The notes under the pieces are model-generated. The model was given only the letters and a program-made list of their open reading frames with translations, was not told the origin of the DNA and searched no databases. Below, piece by piece: positions 1 to 8,113 of a stretch of DNA of 64,000 nt (the stretch's first letter is position 1; each line of letters starts with the position of its first letter). Made by a program: the position numbers and the translations under genes. The DNA lies in contig CBDIDH010000002.1 in the NCBI GenBank assembly GCA_965277595.1, forward strand, positions 1,178,001-1,242,000. Direction: 5' to 3'. This DNA is from CBDIDH01 sp965277595. Lineage in GTDB: Bacteria; Planctomycetota; Planctomycetia; Isosphaerales; Isosphaeraceae.

Positions 1-393
1 GAGCCGGACGAGAGTTATTACCTGACAAGGCTCAACCTCATGCGGGGCAAGGAGCGAATCGTCATGGGAGTGGACCCGGCCCCCGACCTCACCGTCGAAA
101 TCGTGGCGACGCACCCCCTGGGCGACGCGGTCGAGGTCTACCGGCATTTCGGCGTCCGGGAGGTCTGGGTCTGGAAGCGGTCGGCACTCGTCATCCTCGT
201 CCTCGGACCCGACGGCCAATACGCCAGGTCGGATTCGAGTGCCTGCCCGCCGTTCCTCATGGCCCACGAGATCGCCCAGTGGGCTTACCGCCAGGATCTG
301 CCAGACGAATCGGAACTCCGCTACCAGTTCCGCGCCTGGGTGACCGAGACCGTGGGACCGCGACATCGACCGCCAGCCGAAGGCGTCGGCTAA
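1..393 (+). CDS. Uma2 family (DUF820) putative endonuclease, 5' truncated
   Basis: The reading frame is open from the first base of the window to the stop at 391-393, so the N-terminus lies outside. The visible 130 residues carry the Uma2 core: EPDESYYL near the start, then PAPDLTVEIVATHPLGDAVEVYRHFGV broken by no stop, with the PD and VEI positions expected of the PD-(D/E)xK fold, and VREVWVW before the C-terminal strand. Uma2 proteins are restriction-endonuclease-fold proteins of unknown cellular role that are very expanded in planctomycetes and cyanobacteria. It lies directly upstream of the tRNA-tuf cluster, and three further Uma2 genes occur in the window. The first ATG at 40 is internal to the domain and is not the start. 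Confidence 0.8.
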   Translation, partial: EPDESYYLTRLNLMRGKERIVMGVDPAPDLTVEIVATHPLGDAVEVYRHFGVREVWVWKRSALVILVLGPDGQYARSDSSACPPFLMAHEIAQWAYRQDLPDESELRYQFRAWVTETVGPRHRPPAEGVG

Positions 394-498
394 CCAGATC
401 GCCGGAAAAGTCAAGGTTTTCGAGGCACCCCCTTGCCGACCTCGAATTCCGACTGTTAAGATCGAACCCGTTGCGCCACTTCTGGTGTCCAACCTTGC

Positions 499-523
499 GA
501 CCGCGTCCCCAAAAGACGCGGTC
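499..523 (+). terminator. Hairpin, probable terminator after the Uma2 gene
   Basis: A perfect 9-bp stem (GACCGCGTC at 499-507, GACGCGGTC at 515-523) encloses a 7-nt loop, about 105 bp after the Uma2 stop and before the tRNA promoter. The downstream tail (GTCTTCGTC) is only moderately T-rich, so termination is inferred from position and stem strength. Confidence 0.45.
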
Positions 524-591
524 GTCTTCGTCGGCGGACCGGAAACGCGCGACAACCGGATCGATAAATTTGAAGGACGCGAGAAAAGCGC

Positions 592-619
592 TTGCGTTTG
601 ACGGATTTGTCGGTATATT
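592..619 (+). promoter_or_regulatory. Putative sigma-70 type promoter for the tRNA-tuf transcript
   Basis: A -35-like TTGCGT at 592-597 and a -10-like TATATT at 614-619 are separated by 16 nt. The tRNA-Thr gene begins 26 nt further on. The surrounding 30 bp are AT-rich compared with the rest of the cluster. This is a pattern call only. Confidence 0.45.
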
Positions 620-645
620 TGGGAATTTCACGGCCCTTGACGTTC

Positions 646-718
646 GCTGGCGTAGCTCAACCGGCAGAGCACCGGTTTTGTAAACCGACGGTTGTGAGTT
701 CGACTCTCACCGCCAGCT
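646..718 (+). tRNA. tRNA-Thr (TGT anticodon)
   Basis: A full cloverleaf can be drawn: acceptor GCTGGCG/CGCCAGC with discriminator T, D stem GCTC/GAGC, anticodon loop TTTGTAA giving TGT, 5-nt variable loop, and T arm GTGAG-TTCGACT-CTCAC. The outermost anticodon-stem pair is a C-A mismatch. CCA is not encoded. It is the first gene of the cluster, as thrU is in the E. coli tufB operon. Confidence 0.95.
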
Positions 719-811
719 CTCAGGTTGCTCTGACCGGCCGCGAAAGTCGTCGGCCGAACGTCGGGAGGCGTGACGGTCCCTACCAGGGCACGCTCGTTTC
801 AATCCGGAACC

Positions 812-893
812 GGGTGGATACCCAAGTGGCTAAAGGGGCCAGACTGTAAATCTGGTGGCTATGCCTTCGCAGGTTCGAATCCTGCTCCACCCA
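812..893 (+). tRNA. tRNA-Tyr (GTA anticodon)
   Basis: Acceptor GGGTGGA/TCCACCC with discriminator A, anticodon stem CCAGA/TCTGG around CTGTAAA (GTA), and a long class II variable arm as expected for bacterial tRNA-Tyr. The T arm is GCAGG-TTCGAAT-CCTGC. CCA is not encoded. Confidence 0.95.
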
Positions 894-1032
894 ATGTTTT
901 TACCTGACATTGACGCCAGCACCCGTCCTGGACACAGAACAAAGGTTAGCGAGACAGATAAATCCACCGGGGACCAGGTGGACAGGGGCCAGACGAGCCG
1001 AGACGACACGACACCAGGCGAAGGACCACGGA

Positions 1033-1056
1033 ATCGATCGATCAATCAATCAATCG
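1033..1056. repeat. GATC/AATC-rich tandem motif
   Basis: ATCGATCGATCAATCAATCAATCG, given here in words as GATC units followed by three AATC units, lies in the spacer between tRNA-Tyr and tRNA-Gly. Related self-complementary motifs occur at 25,008-25,030 and 46,143-46,160. No function is known to me. Confidence 0.4.
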
Positions 1057-1123
1057 CCCCGAAGACGATCTGACAGACTCACGGACGACCTCGGGCCGCC
1101 AGAACCTGGCGAGCCGAGCCAAC

Positions 1124-1194
1124 GCGGGTGTAACTCAATGGTAGAGTACCTGCCTTCCAAGCAGGCAACGTGGGTTCGATTCCCATCACCCGCT
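1124..1194 (+). tRNA. tRNA-Gly (TCC anticodon)
   Basis: Acceptor GCGGGTG/CACCCGC with discriminator T, anticodon loop CTTCCAA (TCC) closed by CCTGC/GCAGG, and T loop TTCGATT. It stands third in the cluster, as glyT does in E. coli. CCA is not encoded. Confidence 0.95.
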
Positions 1195-1280
1195 CTCGAC
1201 GCGAGACGGTCTGGAATCTGAGGGAAGGGAATAAGAGGCAAGGCAAGGCGAGGTAAGTTCAAGAAAACACGAATCAAAAG

Positions 1281-1353
<73 letters not shown>

Positions 1354-1554
1354 TTGGGGTCTGTTGCCCGGAATCGGGCGGTGGCGCAATCGTCGGACCA
1401 GACCAGACCCGTTCGGCCGGTCCCATGCCGTCGGGAAAGCTCGCCTGGGGTGGGCCCAGGGCGAGGCGTGGGGCGGGGTGGACGGGTGGGTACCCGTCTG
1501 CGGAACACCCGGGAAGCCGCCAAGGCGCAGTGCAATAGATAGGCAGGAGTAACG

Positions 1555-2766
1555 ATGGCCAAGGAAACGTTCACCAGAACCAAGCCGCACGTCAACGTGG
1601 GGACGATCGGTCACATCGACCACGGCAAGACGACCCTCACGGCCGCCCTCCTCGCGGTGCTCGCCGCGCATGGACAGGCCAAGGCGAAGGCGTACTCCGA
1701 CATCGCCAAGGGCGGCACGGTCCGCGACGCCAACAAGACGGTCACCATCGCCGTCTCGCACGTTGAGTACGAGAGCGAGAAGCGGCACTACGCCCACATC
1801 GACTGCCCGGGTCACGCCGACTACATCAAAAACATGATCACCGGCGCCGCCCAGATGGACGGGGCCATCCTCGTCGTCTCCGCGGCCGACGGCCCGATGC
1901 CGCAGACCCGCGAACACATCCTCCTGGCCCGCCAGGTCGGTGTCCCCGCCCTCGTCGTCTTCCTCAACAAGATCGACCTCGTCGACGACGAGGAACTCCT
2001 CGAACTCGTCGAACTCGAACTTCGCGAGCTCCTGACCCACTACAAGTTCCCCGGCGACGAGATCCCGATCACCCGTGGCTGTGCTCGCCCGGCGCTCGAA
2101 AACCCGACCGAGGCCAAGGCGGCGCAGCCGATCCTCGACCTCGTCAAGTCGATGGACGACTACATCCCCGAGCCGACCCGAGCCGTCGACAAGCCCTTCC
2201 TGATGCCGATCGAGGACGTCTTCTCGATCAAGGGACGCGGCACCGTCGGCACCGGCCGAATCGAGCGCGGCATGATCAAGGTCGGTGAGGCCGTCGAGAT
2301 CGTCGGCTTCGACCGCAACAAGAACTCGGTCGTCACCGGCGTCGAGATGTTCCAGAAGACGCTCGACCAGGGGCAGGCCGGCGACAACGTCGGTATCCTC
2401 CTGCGAGGTGTGGAAAAGACGGACCTGGAACGCGGTCAGGTCGTCTGCAAGCCGGGTTCGATCACCCCGCACACGAAGTTCGAGGCGGAAGTCTACGTCC
2501 TCTCGCAAAACGAGGGGGGTCGGCACACGCCCTTCTTCAAGGGATACCGGCCGCAGTTCTACTTCCGGACGACCGACGTCACCGGCTCAGTGCTGAATCT
2601 CCTCTCGGAAGACAACACCGAGGCGGAAATGTGCATGCCGGGCGACAATATCAAGATGACCGTCGAGCTGCACACGCCGATCGCGATGGAAGAATCGCTT
2701 CGATTCGCGATCCGCGAGGGTGGCAAGACCGTCGGCGCCGGCGTCGTGACCAAGATTCTTCAGTAA
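1555..2766 (+). CDS. tuf: Elongation factor Tu
   Basis: EF-Tu is the cytoplasmic GTPase that delivers aminoacyl-tRNA to the ribosome. The protein has 403 residues, a normal length, with all G motifs visible: GHIDHGKT near residue 19, DCPGH, NKIDL, and beta-barrel domains 2 and 3 ending in VVTKILQ. An AGGAG at 1545-1549 lies 5 nt before the ATG. Switch I is unusual: where E. coli EF-Tu reads EKARGITI, this protein reads TVRDANKTVTIAV, two residues longer and without the ARG, although the Thr of the xTI motif is kept. From memory this looks shared by other planctomycete EF-Tu proteins. The gene follows four tRNA genes, as in the E. coli tufB operon. Confidence 0.97.
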   Translation: MAKETFTRTKPHVNVGTIGHIDHGKTTLTAALLAVLAAHGQAKAKAYSDIAKGGTVRDANKTVTIAVSHVEYESEKRHYAHIDCPGHADYIKNMITGAAQMDGAILVVSAADGPMPQTREHILLARQVGVPALVVFLNKIDLVDDEELLELVELELRELLTHYKFPGDEIPITRGCARPALENPTEAKAAQPILDLVKSMDDYIPEPTRAVDKPFLMPIEDVFSIKGRGTVGTGRIERGMIKVGEAVEIVGFDRNKNSVVTGVEMFQKTLDQGQAGDNVGILLRGVEKTDLERGQVVCKPGSITPHTKFEAEVYVLSQNEGGRHTPFFKGYRPQFYFRTTDVTGSVLNLLSEDNTEAEMCMPGDNIKMTVELHTPIAMEESLRFAIREGGKTVGAGVVTKILQ

Positions 2767-2942
2767 TCCAAGTTCCTCAACGATCGAGACCGACCGGGGG
2801 GCGTCGCCCTTCAAAGAGGCGTCCCCGGCCCGCCGTCCGAGCTCCGGGCGCGGCCCCGTTCCCCTTCGCTTTTGATGGGTGATCGCGGCCGCTTCCGGCC
2901 GTCTCTGGTCTGGCGGGCGCACCGGCGACCCGGGAGCAGGCG

Positions 2943-3095
2943 ATGCGCGAGTATGTCTGGCTGGAATGCACCGGCTGCGGCGACCGGAACTACCGGGTCC
3001 AGAAAGAGACCCGGGGAGCGGAACGCCTTGAGTTGAAGAAGTATTGCCGGCGCGAGCGCAAGCACGTGCCGCACAAGGAATCGCGAAAGAAGTGA
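2943..3095 (+). CDS. rpmG: 50S ribosomal protein L33
   Basis: This is a 50-residue protein of the large ribosomal subunit. The start MREYVWLECTGCGDRN and the LELKKYCRRERKH segment are typical of L33. A GGAG at 2932-2935 precedes the ATG by 7 nt. Zinc-binding L33 proteins have two Cys pairs. Here the first pair (C9, C12) and the third Cys are present, but the fourth position is Glu (CRRE), so the zinc ribbon is probably degenerate. It lies in the usual place between tuf and secE. Confidence 0.92.
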   Translation: MREYVWLECTGCGDRNYRVQKETRGAERLELKKYCRRERKHVPHKESRKK

Positions 3096-3225
3096 ACCAA
3101 CGCCCCCGGCCACTTTGGCTGTTCCCTCGGAGCGAGACCTGGCCGTCGGGGCGTCCGTTCAAAGTCAAGAGCGCCGACGCTTCTCTCTCTCGTTCTAGAT
3201 CTGGTCCGAGGACGCCGGCCACGTT

Positions 3226-3298
3226 AGGAGCGTAGCTCAATTGGTAGAGCACCGGTCTCCAAAACCGGCGGTTGGGGGTTCGATTCCCTCCGCTCCTG
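3226..3298 (+). tRNA. tRNA-Trp (CCA anticodon)
   Basis: Acceptor AGGAGCG/CGCTCCT with discriminator G, D stem GCTC/GAGC, anticodon stem CCGGT/ACCGG around CTCCAAA (CCA), and T arm GGGGG-TTCGATT-CCCTC with one imperfect pair. tRNA-Trp immediately before secE is a common bacterial arrangement. Confidence 0.95.
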
Positions 3299-3424
3299 CT
3301 CCCCGCCGCGGGAGTGGCGGGTTCACCGGATCCGGTCCCAACGGGATCGGATTCACGACGGAATAGATTATCGGAAGTCAGTACAGTCACGGCATTACGG
3401 CTCGGCCAGGTCCCCGCGAGTGAG

Positions 3425-3967
3425 ATGAGTTTCATGGGCAAAGTCAAAGACGGAGCGCTGGCGGCGAAGGCGACGAAGCCCGCCCCCAAGGGGGGTTCGT
3501 CCGGGTCATCGTCGCGCCGCCGCTTTGTCCAGTTCCTGACGAACCTCTTCCGGGGCGACCTTTACAAGCCCATGCAGGGCCGACAGGCCCGGATCTACAC
3601 CGCCGTCGCCCTCGGCGTGATCATCGCCCTCGGCCTCGTCCGGCTGTCCGAGGCCCTCAATGAATACCCGCTAACGACCCGCTATGGAATTCCCGCGGGG
3701 CTGGGCCTGGTTCTCGGCTGGGTGATCTTCCGGATCGTTCAGTACCCGCCGTTCGTCGAGTTCCTCATCGCCACCGAGGCGGAGATGAACAAGGTCTCGT
3801 GGACGAGCCGCGATGACCTGTACCGGGCCACGACCGTCGTCCTCGTGACGGTCGTCCTGATGGCCCTTTACCTCTTCGGCGTTGACTGGCTCTGGTCGTA
3901 CCTCCTGCAACTCCTCGGCGTCCTGAAGTTCGGTGGCGGTGGTGCCTTCGGTTCCAACGCCGGTTGA
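3425..3967 (+). CDS. secE: Preprotein translocase subunit SecE
   Basis: SecE is a membrane subunit of the SecYEG channel. The protein (180 residues) ends with the conserved region FVEFLIATEAEMNKVSW followed by a transmembrane helix (ATTVVLVTVVLMALYLFGV). Two additional hydrophobic helices precede it (around IYTAVALGVIIALGLV and IPAGLGLVLGWVIF), so it is longer than the single-helix type and resembles the three-helix form. The frame is open from 3272 inside the tRNA; I chose the ATG at 3425, with the ATG at 3434 as an alternative. A Lys/Ser-rich cytoplasmic segment precedes the first helix. It is followed by nusG, as is usual. Confidence 0.9.
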   Translation: MSFMGKVKDGALAAKATKPAPKGGSSGSSSRRRFVQFLTNLFRGDLYKPMQGRQARIYTAVALGVIIALGLVRLSEALNEYPLTTRYGIPAGLGLVLGWVIFRIVQYPPFVEFLIATEAEMNKVSWTSRDDLYRATTVVLVTVVLMALYLFGVDWLWSYLLQLLGVLKFGGGGAFGSNAG

Positions 3968-3983
3968 CCGCTTGATCGCCAAA

Positions 3984-4011
3984 AGGGGCTCGGCACCTTG
4001 CCCGAGCCTCT
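3984..4011 (+). terminator. Hairpin between secE and nusG
   Basis: AGGGGCTCGG (3984-3993) pairs with CCGAGCCTCT (4002-4011) with one G-T pair and an 8-nt loop. The tail TTGACTTGAT is weak as a terminator, so it may act as an attenuator or RNA processing site. Confidence 0.4.
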
Positions 4012-4072
4012 TGACTTGATAGACTTTGAACCGAACGTCCGTCTCCTTTTTCTTCCACCGCGTGGCGCCTCC

Positions 4073-5050
4073 ATGAGTCACCCGACTGACGACCCCTTGA
4101 ACGCGGCCGAGAATCCGGAACGGACCTCGGAACCTGAACCTGAACCTGAACCGGAGCCGGAGACCGAACCGGTGCCTCTGGCCGAGGCCTCCACACCCGG
4201 CTTCGAGGTCGAGGAAGAAGGCCCAGCCGGCGGCCCAGTTCACCACGACGCGATCGATCCCGGACTCATGGCCGAGCCGGAACCAGAGCCAGAGCCAGAG
4301 TCCCAGCCGGAACCGGCGCACGTCGCCGAGCCTGTTGTGGCGGAAGCGGAAGCCAAGGCCGCGCTCGTGGTTGTGGCCAAGCCGCCGGTCCGCCCCGCCC
4401 CCCCCAAGCCGAAGGCGAAGGAGCGGGTCCGGCCGGTCGTCGCCAAGGCGCAGCCGGTCTTTCAGGCGGAGCATCCCGCCTCGGCCGCGGCCGTCGCCGA
4501 CGATGATGAGGTGCCGACGCTCGTCTGGTACGTCCTCAAGGTCCAGAGCTCCCGAGAAGACACGATTCGCGACGCGCTCGAACGTCGGGTCAAGATTCAA
4601 GGTCTTCAGCGCTACTTTGGCCGGATCGTCGTGCCGACCGAGAAGATCACCGAGATCCGCAACAACAAGAAGCGGATCGTCGAACGCAAGACCTATCCCG
4701 GCTACATCATGGTCGAGATGGAACTGAACGAGAAGACCTGGTTCGTCGTCCGGGAAACCCCCGGCGTCGGCGACTTCGTGGGGGCGCACGGCACGCCGAC
4801 GAAATTGCCCGAGACCGAAGTCAACCAGATGCTCGGCCAGCAGACATCGATTGACGAAGAGAAGGCGCCGAAGGTCCGGATCGACGTCGAACGAGGCGAT
4901 CGGGTCAAGATCAAGGACGGCCCCTTCGAGAACTTCGAGGGGTCGGTCGAGGAAGTCATCGAGGCCCGAGGCCTGGTCAAGGTCATGCTCATCATCTTCA
5001 ACCGGCCGACGCCGGTTGACCTCGAATACTGGCAAGTGGAACGGATCTGA
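4073..5050 (+). CDS. nusG: Transcription termination/antitermination factor NusG with long acidic N-terminal extension
   Basis: NusG binds RNA polymerase and links it to Rho or the ribosome. The conserved part covers about residues 147-325: the NGN domain starts at VPTLVWYVLKVQSSRED, contains RKTYPGYIMVEM and TPGVGDFVG, and the KOW motif reads VERGDRVKIKDGPFENFEG. Before it lie about 146 residues, rich in Glu-Pro repeats (EPEPEPEPEPETEP and EPEPEPEPESQPEP) and then Ala/Pro/Lys. The typical protein has about 180 residues. I chose the ATG at 4073 (MSHPTDDP); the frame is open to 3998, but the earlier part overlaps the hairpin after secE. The extension is probably disordered; its role is unknown. 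Confidence 0.93.
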   Translation: MSHPTDDPLNAAENPERTSEPEPEPEPEPETEPVPLAEASTPGFEVEEEGPAGGPVHHDAIDPGLMAEPEPEPEPESQPEPAHVAEPVVAEAEAKAALVVVAKPPVRPAPPKPKAKERVRPVVAKAQPVFQAEHPASAAAVADDDEVPTLVWYVLKVQSSREDTIRDALERRVKIQGLQRYFGRIVVPTEKITEIRNNKKRIVERKTYPGYIMVEMELNEKTWFVVRETPGVGDFVGAHGTPTKLPETEVNQMLGQQTSIDEEKAPKVRIDVERGDRVKIKDGPFENFEGSVEEVIEARGLVKVMLIIFNRPTPVDLEYWQVERI

Positions 5051-5083
5051 CGCTCACTTGATTTCATTCCGGAAGGCAAAATA

Positions 5084-5099
5084 GCCGGGCGCGCCCGGC
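5084..5099. repeat. 16-bp perfect palindrome upstream of rplK
   Basis: GCCGGGCGCGCCCGGC lies in the 128-bp gap between nusG and rplK, 80 bp before the rplK start. It could form a small hairpin or a protein site; nothing identifies its role. Confidence 0.35.
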
Positions 5100-5178
5100 G
5101 CGTCGGACCCAACTTTCCGAAAAAAGGGGCCGACCCGCCGGGCGCGATCCGGTTTCAACGGGAAACGGGTAGGCAACG

Positions 5179-5604
5179 ATGGCCAAGGTGATGACGGCGA
5201 AGGTGAAACTCCAGTGCCCCGGCGGGCAGGCCACTCCGGCCCCTCCGGTCGGCCCGGCGCTCGGGCAGCACGGGGTGAACATCGGTCAGTTCGTGATGCA
5301 GTTCAACGAACGCACGAAGGAGATGAAGGGAACGATCATCCCGATCGAGATCACCATCTACTCCGACCGCTCGTTCGAGTTCATCACCAAGAGCCCCCCC
5401 GCGGCGATCCTCTTGAAGCAGACCGCCGGCGTCGCCTCGGGTTCGGCCGAACCGCACAAGACCAAGGTCGGCTCGGTCACCGCCGACCAGGTCAAGAAGA
5501 TCGCCGAGACCAAGTTCAACGACCTCAACGCCCGCGACATCGAGCACGCCTGCCGGATCATCGCCGGCACGGCGCGAAGCATGGGCATTGAAATTAAAGG
5601 GTAA
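5179..5604 (+). CDS. rplK: 50S ribosomal protein L11
   Basis: This 141-residue protein of the GTPase-associated centre has normal family length. Conserved features include KVKLQCPGGQATPAPPVGPALG at the N-terminus (the proline-rich hinge), GVNIGQFVMQFN, and the RNA-binding C-terminal domain with the TPPAAILLKQTAG-like segment here reading SPPAAILLKQTAG. The start is the ATG at 5179 preceded by GGGTAGG. It would normally be followed within tens of bases by rplA, but here a hicBA module intervenes. Confidence 0.97.
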   Translation: MAKVMTAKVKLQCPGGQATPAPPVGPALGQHGVNIGQFVMQFNERTKEMKGTIIPIEITIYSDRSFEFITKSPPAAILLKQTAGVASGSAEPHKTKVGSVTADQVKKIAETKFNDLNARDIEHACRIIAGTARSMGIEIKG

Positions 5605-5613
5605 ACGCTCGAA

Positions 5614-5820
5614 ATGCTTCGCTCGTTTACCTTGCAATTCTGGATGGAAGACGGCTGGTACGTCGGCCGTTTGAAAGACGTCCCGGGCGTCTTCAGTCAG
5701 GGCCGAACCGTTGAGGAACTGGAGATCAATATCCGCGACGCCTACCGGCTCATGGCCGAATCCGCGTCGGACGAGACCCCCGAAGGGACTCAACTGAAGG
5801 AAGTCGAACTGGAGGTATGA
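5614..5820 (+). CDS. hicB: HicB family antitoxin
   Basis: The 68-residue protein shows the HicB partial RNase-H fold pattern: FTLQFWMEDGWYVGRLKDVPGVFSQG, where GWYVGRLKDVPGV corresponds to the family's G-Y-A-x-x-P-x-L-P-G-x strand pair, followed by TVEELEINIRDAYRL. No C-terminal DNA-binding domain is present. It starts 9 nt after rplK and its stop overlaps the ATG of the hicA remnant by ATGA, the usual coupling of the pair. HicB neutralises the HicA mRNA interferase. Its insertion inside the rplK-rplA operon is unusual. Confidence 0.8.
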   Translation: MLRSFTLQFWMEDGWYVGRLKDVPGVFSQGRTVEELEINIRDAYRLMAESASDETPEGTQLKEVELEV

Positions 5821-5997
5821 AACGTCAGGCGTTTCTCCGCGAATCGCGATCCGCGGGGTGTCAGCTCGAACGCCATGGCGGTAATCACGACGTCTATTAT
5901 AAACCCGGCGAACCGGAGAAAAGCTCCGATCCCCCGCCACAATGAGATCAAAGAAGGTTTGTGTCGGCTGATCCGAAGACAGCTTGGCCTGACCTGA
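5817..5997 (+). pseudogene. hicA: HicA family toxin, frameshifted
   Basis: The frame from the ATG at 5817 reads MKRQAFLRESRSAGCQLERH and then GGNHDVYY, which is the HicA start with the catalytic His (GGxH), but it meets a stop at 5943-5945. After removal of one A from the AAA at 5901-5903, the reading continues NPANRRKAPIPRHNEIKEG and LCRLIRRQLGLT to a stop at 5995-5997. This is a complete HicA ending (PRHxEIKxGLxRxIxxQLGL). The single-base insertion truncates the toxin to 42 residues. It may be a true inactivating mutation, a sequencing error or, less likely, a programmed frameshift. Confidence 0.82.
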
Positions 5998-6120
5998 TTA
6001 CCACGGCTCGATTGACTTGATATCCGAATCGCGTGGCGCGACCGCCCGCCACGCGACACGCCCCGCGGCCAACCCGCGGGTGAGACAACCAGGCGGCAGC
6101 CTCCCGAAAGGAGAGCGATC

Positions 6121-6798
6121 TTGGCCACGCAGTCGAAACGCTATCGAGCCCTCCGGCAGAAGGTGACGGTTGACCCGGTCAGTCTGGCCGACGCCGTCCG
6201 CCAGCTCAAGGGGTTCGGAACGACGAAATTCAACCAGACGGTCGAGGTCTCGACCAACCTGGGGATCGACCCCCGCCAGAGCGACCAGAACGTCCGAGGG
6301 TCGGTCGCCCTGCCGCACGGGATCGGCAAGAGCGTCCGGGTCGCCGTCTTCGCCCAGGGCGAGAACGCCGAGAAGGCCGCCGCCGCGGGCGCGGATATCA
6401 TCGGGGCCGACGACCTGGCGCAGAAGATCAAGGGGGGCTTCCTTGACTTCGACGTCGCCCTGGCGACGCCCGACATGATGGGCGTCGTCGGTCCGCTCGG
6501 CCGGCTCCTCGGTCCTCGCGGCCTGATGCCCTCGCCGCGCTCGGGAACCGTGGCGACGGACATCTCGGCGGCTGTCCGCGAGTTCAAGGCGGGCAAGATC
6601 GAGTTTCGCAACGACAAGGGGGGGAACGTCGCCGCCCCGGTCGGCAAGCTGAACTTCACCGAGGCTCAACTGATCGACAACATCAACACGTTCCTGAACC
6701 ACCTGCGGACGGTCAAGCCCGCCGCGGCCAAGGGAACGTACATCCGGTCGATCACGATCTCGGCCACGATGAGCCCGGGTATTCGGGTCTCGGCCTGA
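6121..6798 (+). CDS. rplA: 50S ribosomal protein L1
   Basis: This 225-residue protein forms the L1 stalk. It starts with TTG at 6121, preceded by AAGGAGAG with good spacing. Conserved features are KFNQTVEVSTNLGIDPRQSDQNVRGSV broken over two motifs, LPHGIGKSVRVAVFAQGE, the GPLGRLLGPRGLMPSP core, and FRNDKGGNVAAPVGK. It follows the hicBA module and precedes rplJ by 87 bp. L1 often represses its own operon by binding mRNA; I did not identify the site. Confidence 0.97.
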   Translation: MATQSKRYRALRQKVTVDPVSLADAVRQLKGFGTTKFNQTVEVSTNLGIDPRQSDQNVRGSVALPHGIGKSVRVAVFAQGENAEKAAAAGADIIGADDLAQKIKGGFLDFDVALATPDMMGVVGPLGRLLGPRGLMPSPRSGTVATDISAAVREFKAGKIEFRNDKGGNVAAPVGKLNFTEAQLIDNINTFLNHLRTVKPAAAKGTYIRSITISATMSPGIRVSA

Positions 6799-6885
6799 CC
6801 GTCGAAGGGCGTTTCGTCGCAGTCAACCCCCGCCCTCTCGCGGGCCAGCCAGGACCCGCTTAAAAGCACCGGACTCGACCAGACC

Positions 6886-7482
6886 ATGAGCAAATACGTC
6901 AAAGAACTGATGATGGATCAGCTCCGTACCGACCTGGACGGAAGCACCTCGCTGTTGATCCTTGACCTGAAGGGACTCGACGCGGTCGCCGAACACAAAT
7001 TTCGGAGCGACCTCCGGAAGAAGGCGATCAAGATCCGGGTCTTGAAAAATACCCTGGCGCGCCGGGTCTTCACCGACATGGGCATCGGCGGCCTTTCGAA
7101 GTACCTGGAAGGCCCGAGCGTGGCCGTCTGGGGGGGCGTCGGCGTGGCCGAACTGGCCAAGGAGGTCAGCGGTCAGGTCAAGACGCTCAAGAAGCCCGAG
7201 ATCAAGGGAGGCGCCGTTGACGGCATCGTCATCGGTCCCGACCAGGTCGAGGACATCACCAAGCTCCCCAGCCGCGAGGCCCTCATCGGCCGGGTCGTGG
7301 CGCTCGCCCTCGCCCCCGCGCAGCGGGTCATTTCGCTCGCCAACGCGCCTGCGGCCGGCCTGATGGGCCAGCTCAAGACCCTCAGTGAAGGCGCTGCCGA
7401 AAGCGAAGGCGAAAGCGAAGGCGAGGCGGCCCCCGCCGAGGGAACCACCGCCGAATCGACCGAGGCCGCTCCGGGCGCCTGA
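6886..7482 (+). CDS. rplJ: 50S ribosomal protein L10
   Basis: This 198-residue protein anchors L12 dimers at the stalk base. The N-terminal RNA-binding domain contains FRSDLRKKAIKIRVLKNTLARR, and the C-terminal helix LPSREALIGRVVALALAPAQRVISLAN binds L12. The last 35 residues form an acidic/Ala tail (ESEGESEGEAAPAEGTTAES), longer than usual. No strong ribosome-binding site is visible before the ATG. It is followed by rplL, as is typical. Confidence 0.96.
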   Translation: MSKYVKELMMDQLRTDLDGSTSLLILDLKGLDAVAEHKFRSDLRKKAIKIRVLKNTLARRVFTDMGIGGLSKYLEGPSVAVWGGVGVAELAKEVSGQVKTLKKPEIKGGAVDGIVIGPDQVEDITKLPSREALIGRVVALALAPAQRVISLANAPAAGLMGQLKTLSEGAAESEGESEGEAAPAEGTTAESTEAAPGA

Positions 7483-7638
7483 CCCGGACCGACCTCGTTC
7501 CCGACAACAGATCGTAGGATGCGCGAACCGCGCCACCTGGTTTTTCTTCTCAACAAACACGCAAGGCGACGTACGACAAGGTGCGATCTCCCGCACCCTA
7601 AAGTGCAAAGCAAGTCGACAGAAAGGATCTGATCCGCG

Positions 7639-8046
<408 letters not shown>

Positions 8047-8055
8047 CCTCGGCGG

Positions 8056-8113
8056 TTCCCTTCGTTTGAGAAGGACCAAGCTTCGCGCTTCGGTCCTTTT
8101 TCAACGAAGGAAC
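8056..8113 (+). terminator. Long hairpin (attenuator/terminator) between rplL and rpoB
   Basis: AAGGACC (8071-8077) and AAGC pair with GCTT and GGTCCTT (8092-8098), followed by a short T run. An outer helix can form between CCTTCGTT near 8058 and AACGAAGG near 8104. The position between rplL and rpoB matches the known partial terminator of E. coli, which lowers rpoBC expression relative to ribosomal proteins. Confidence 0.75.
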
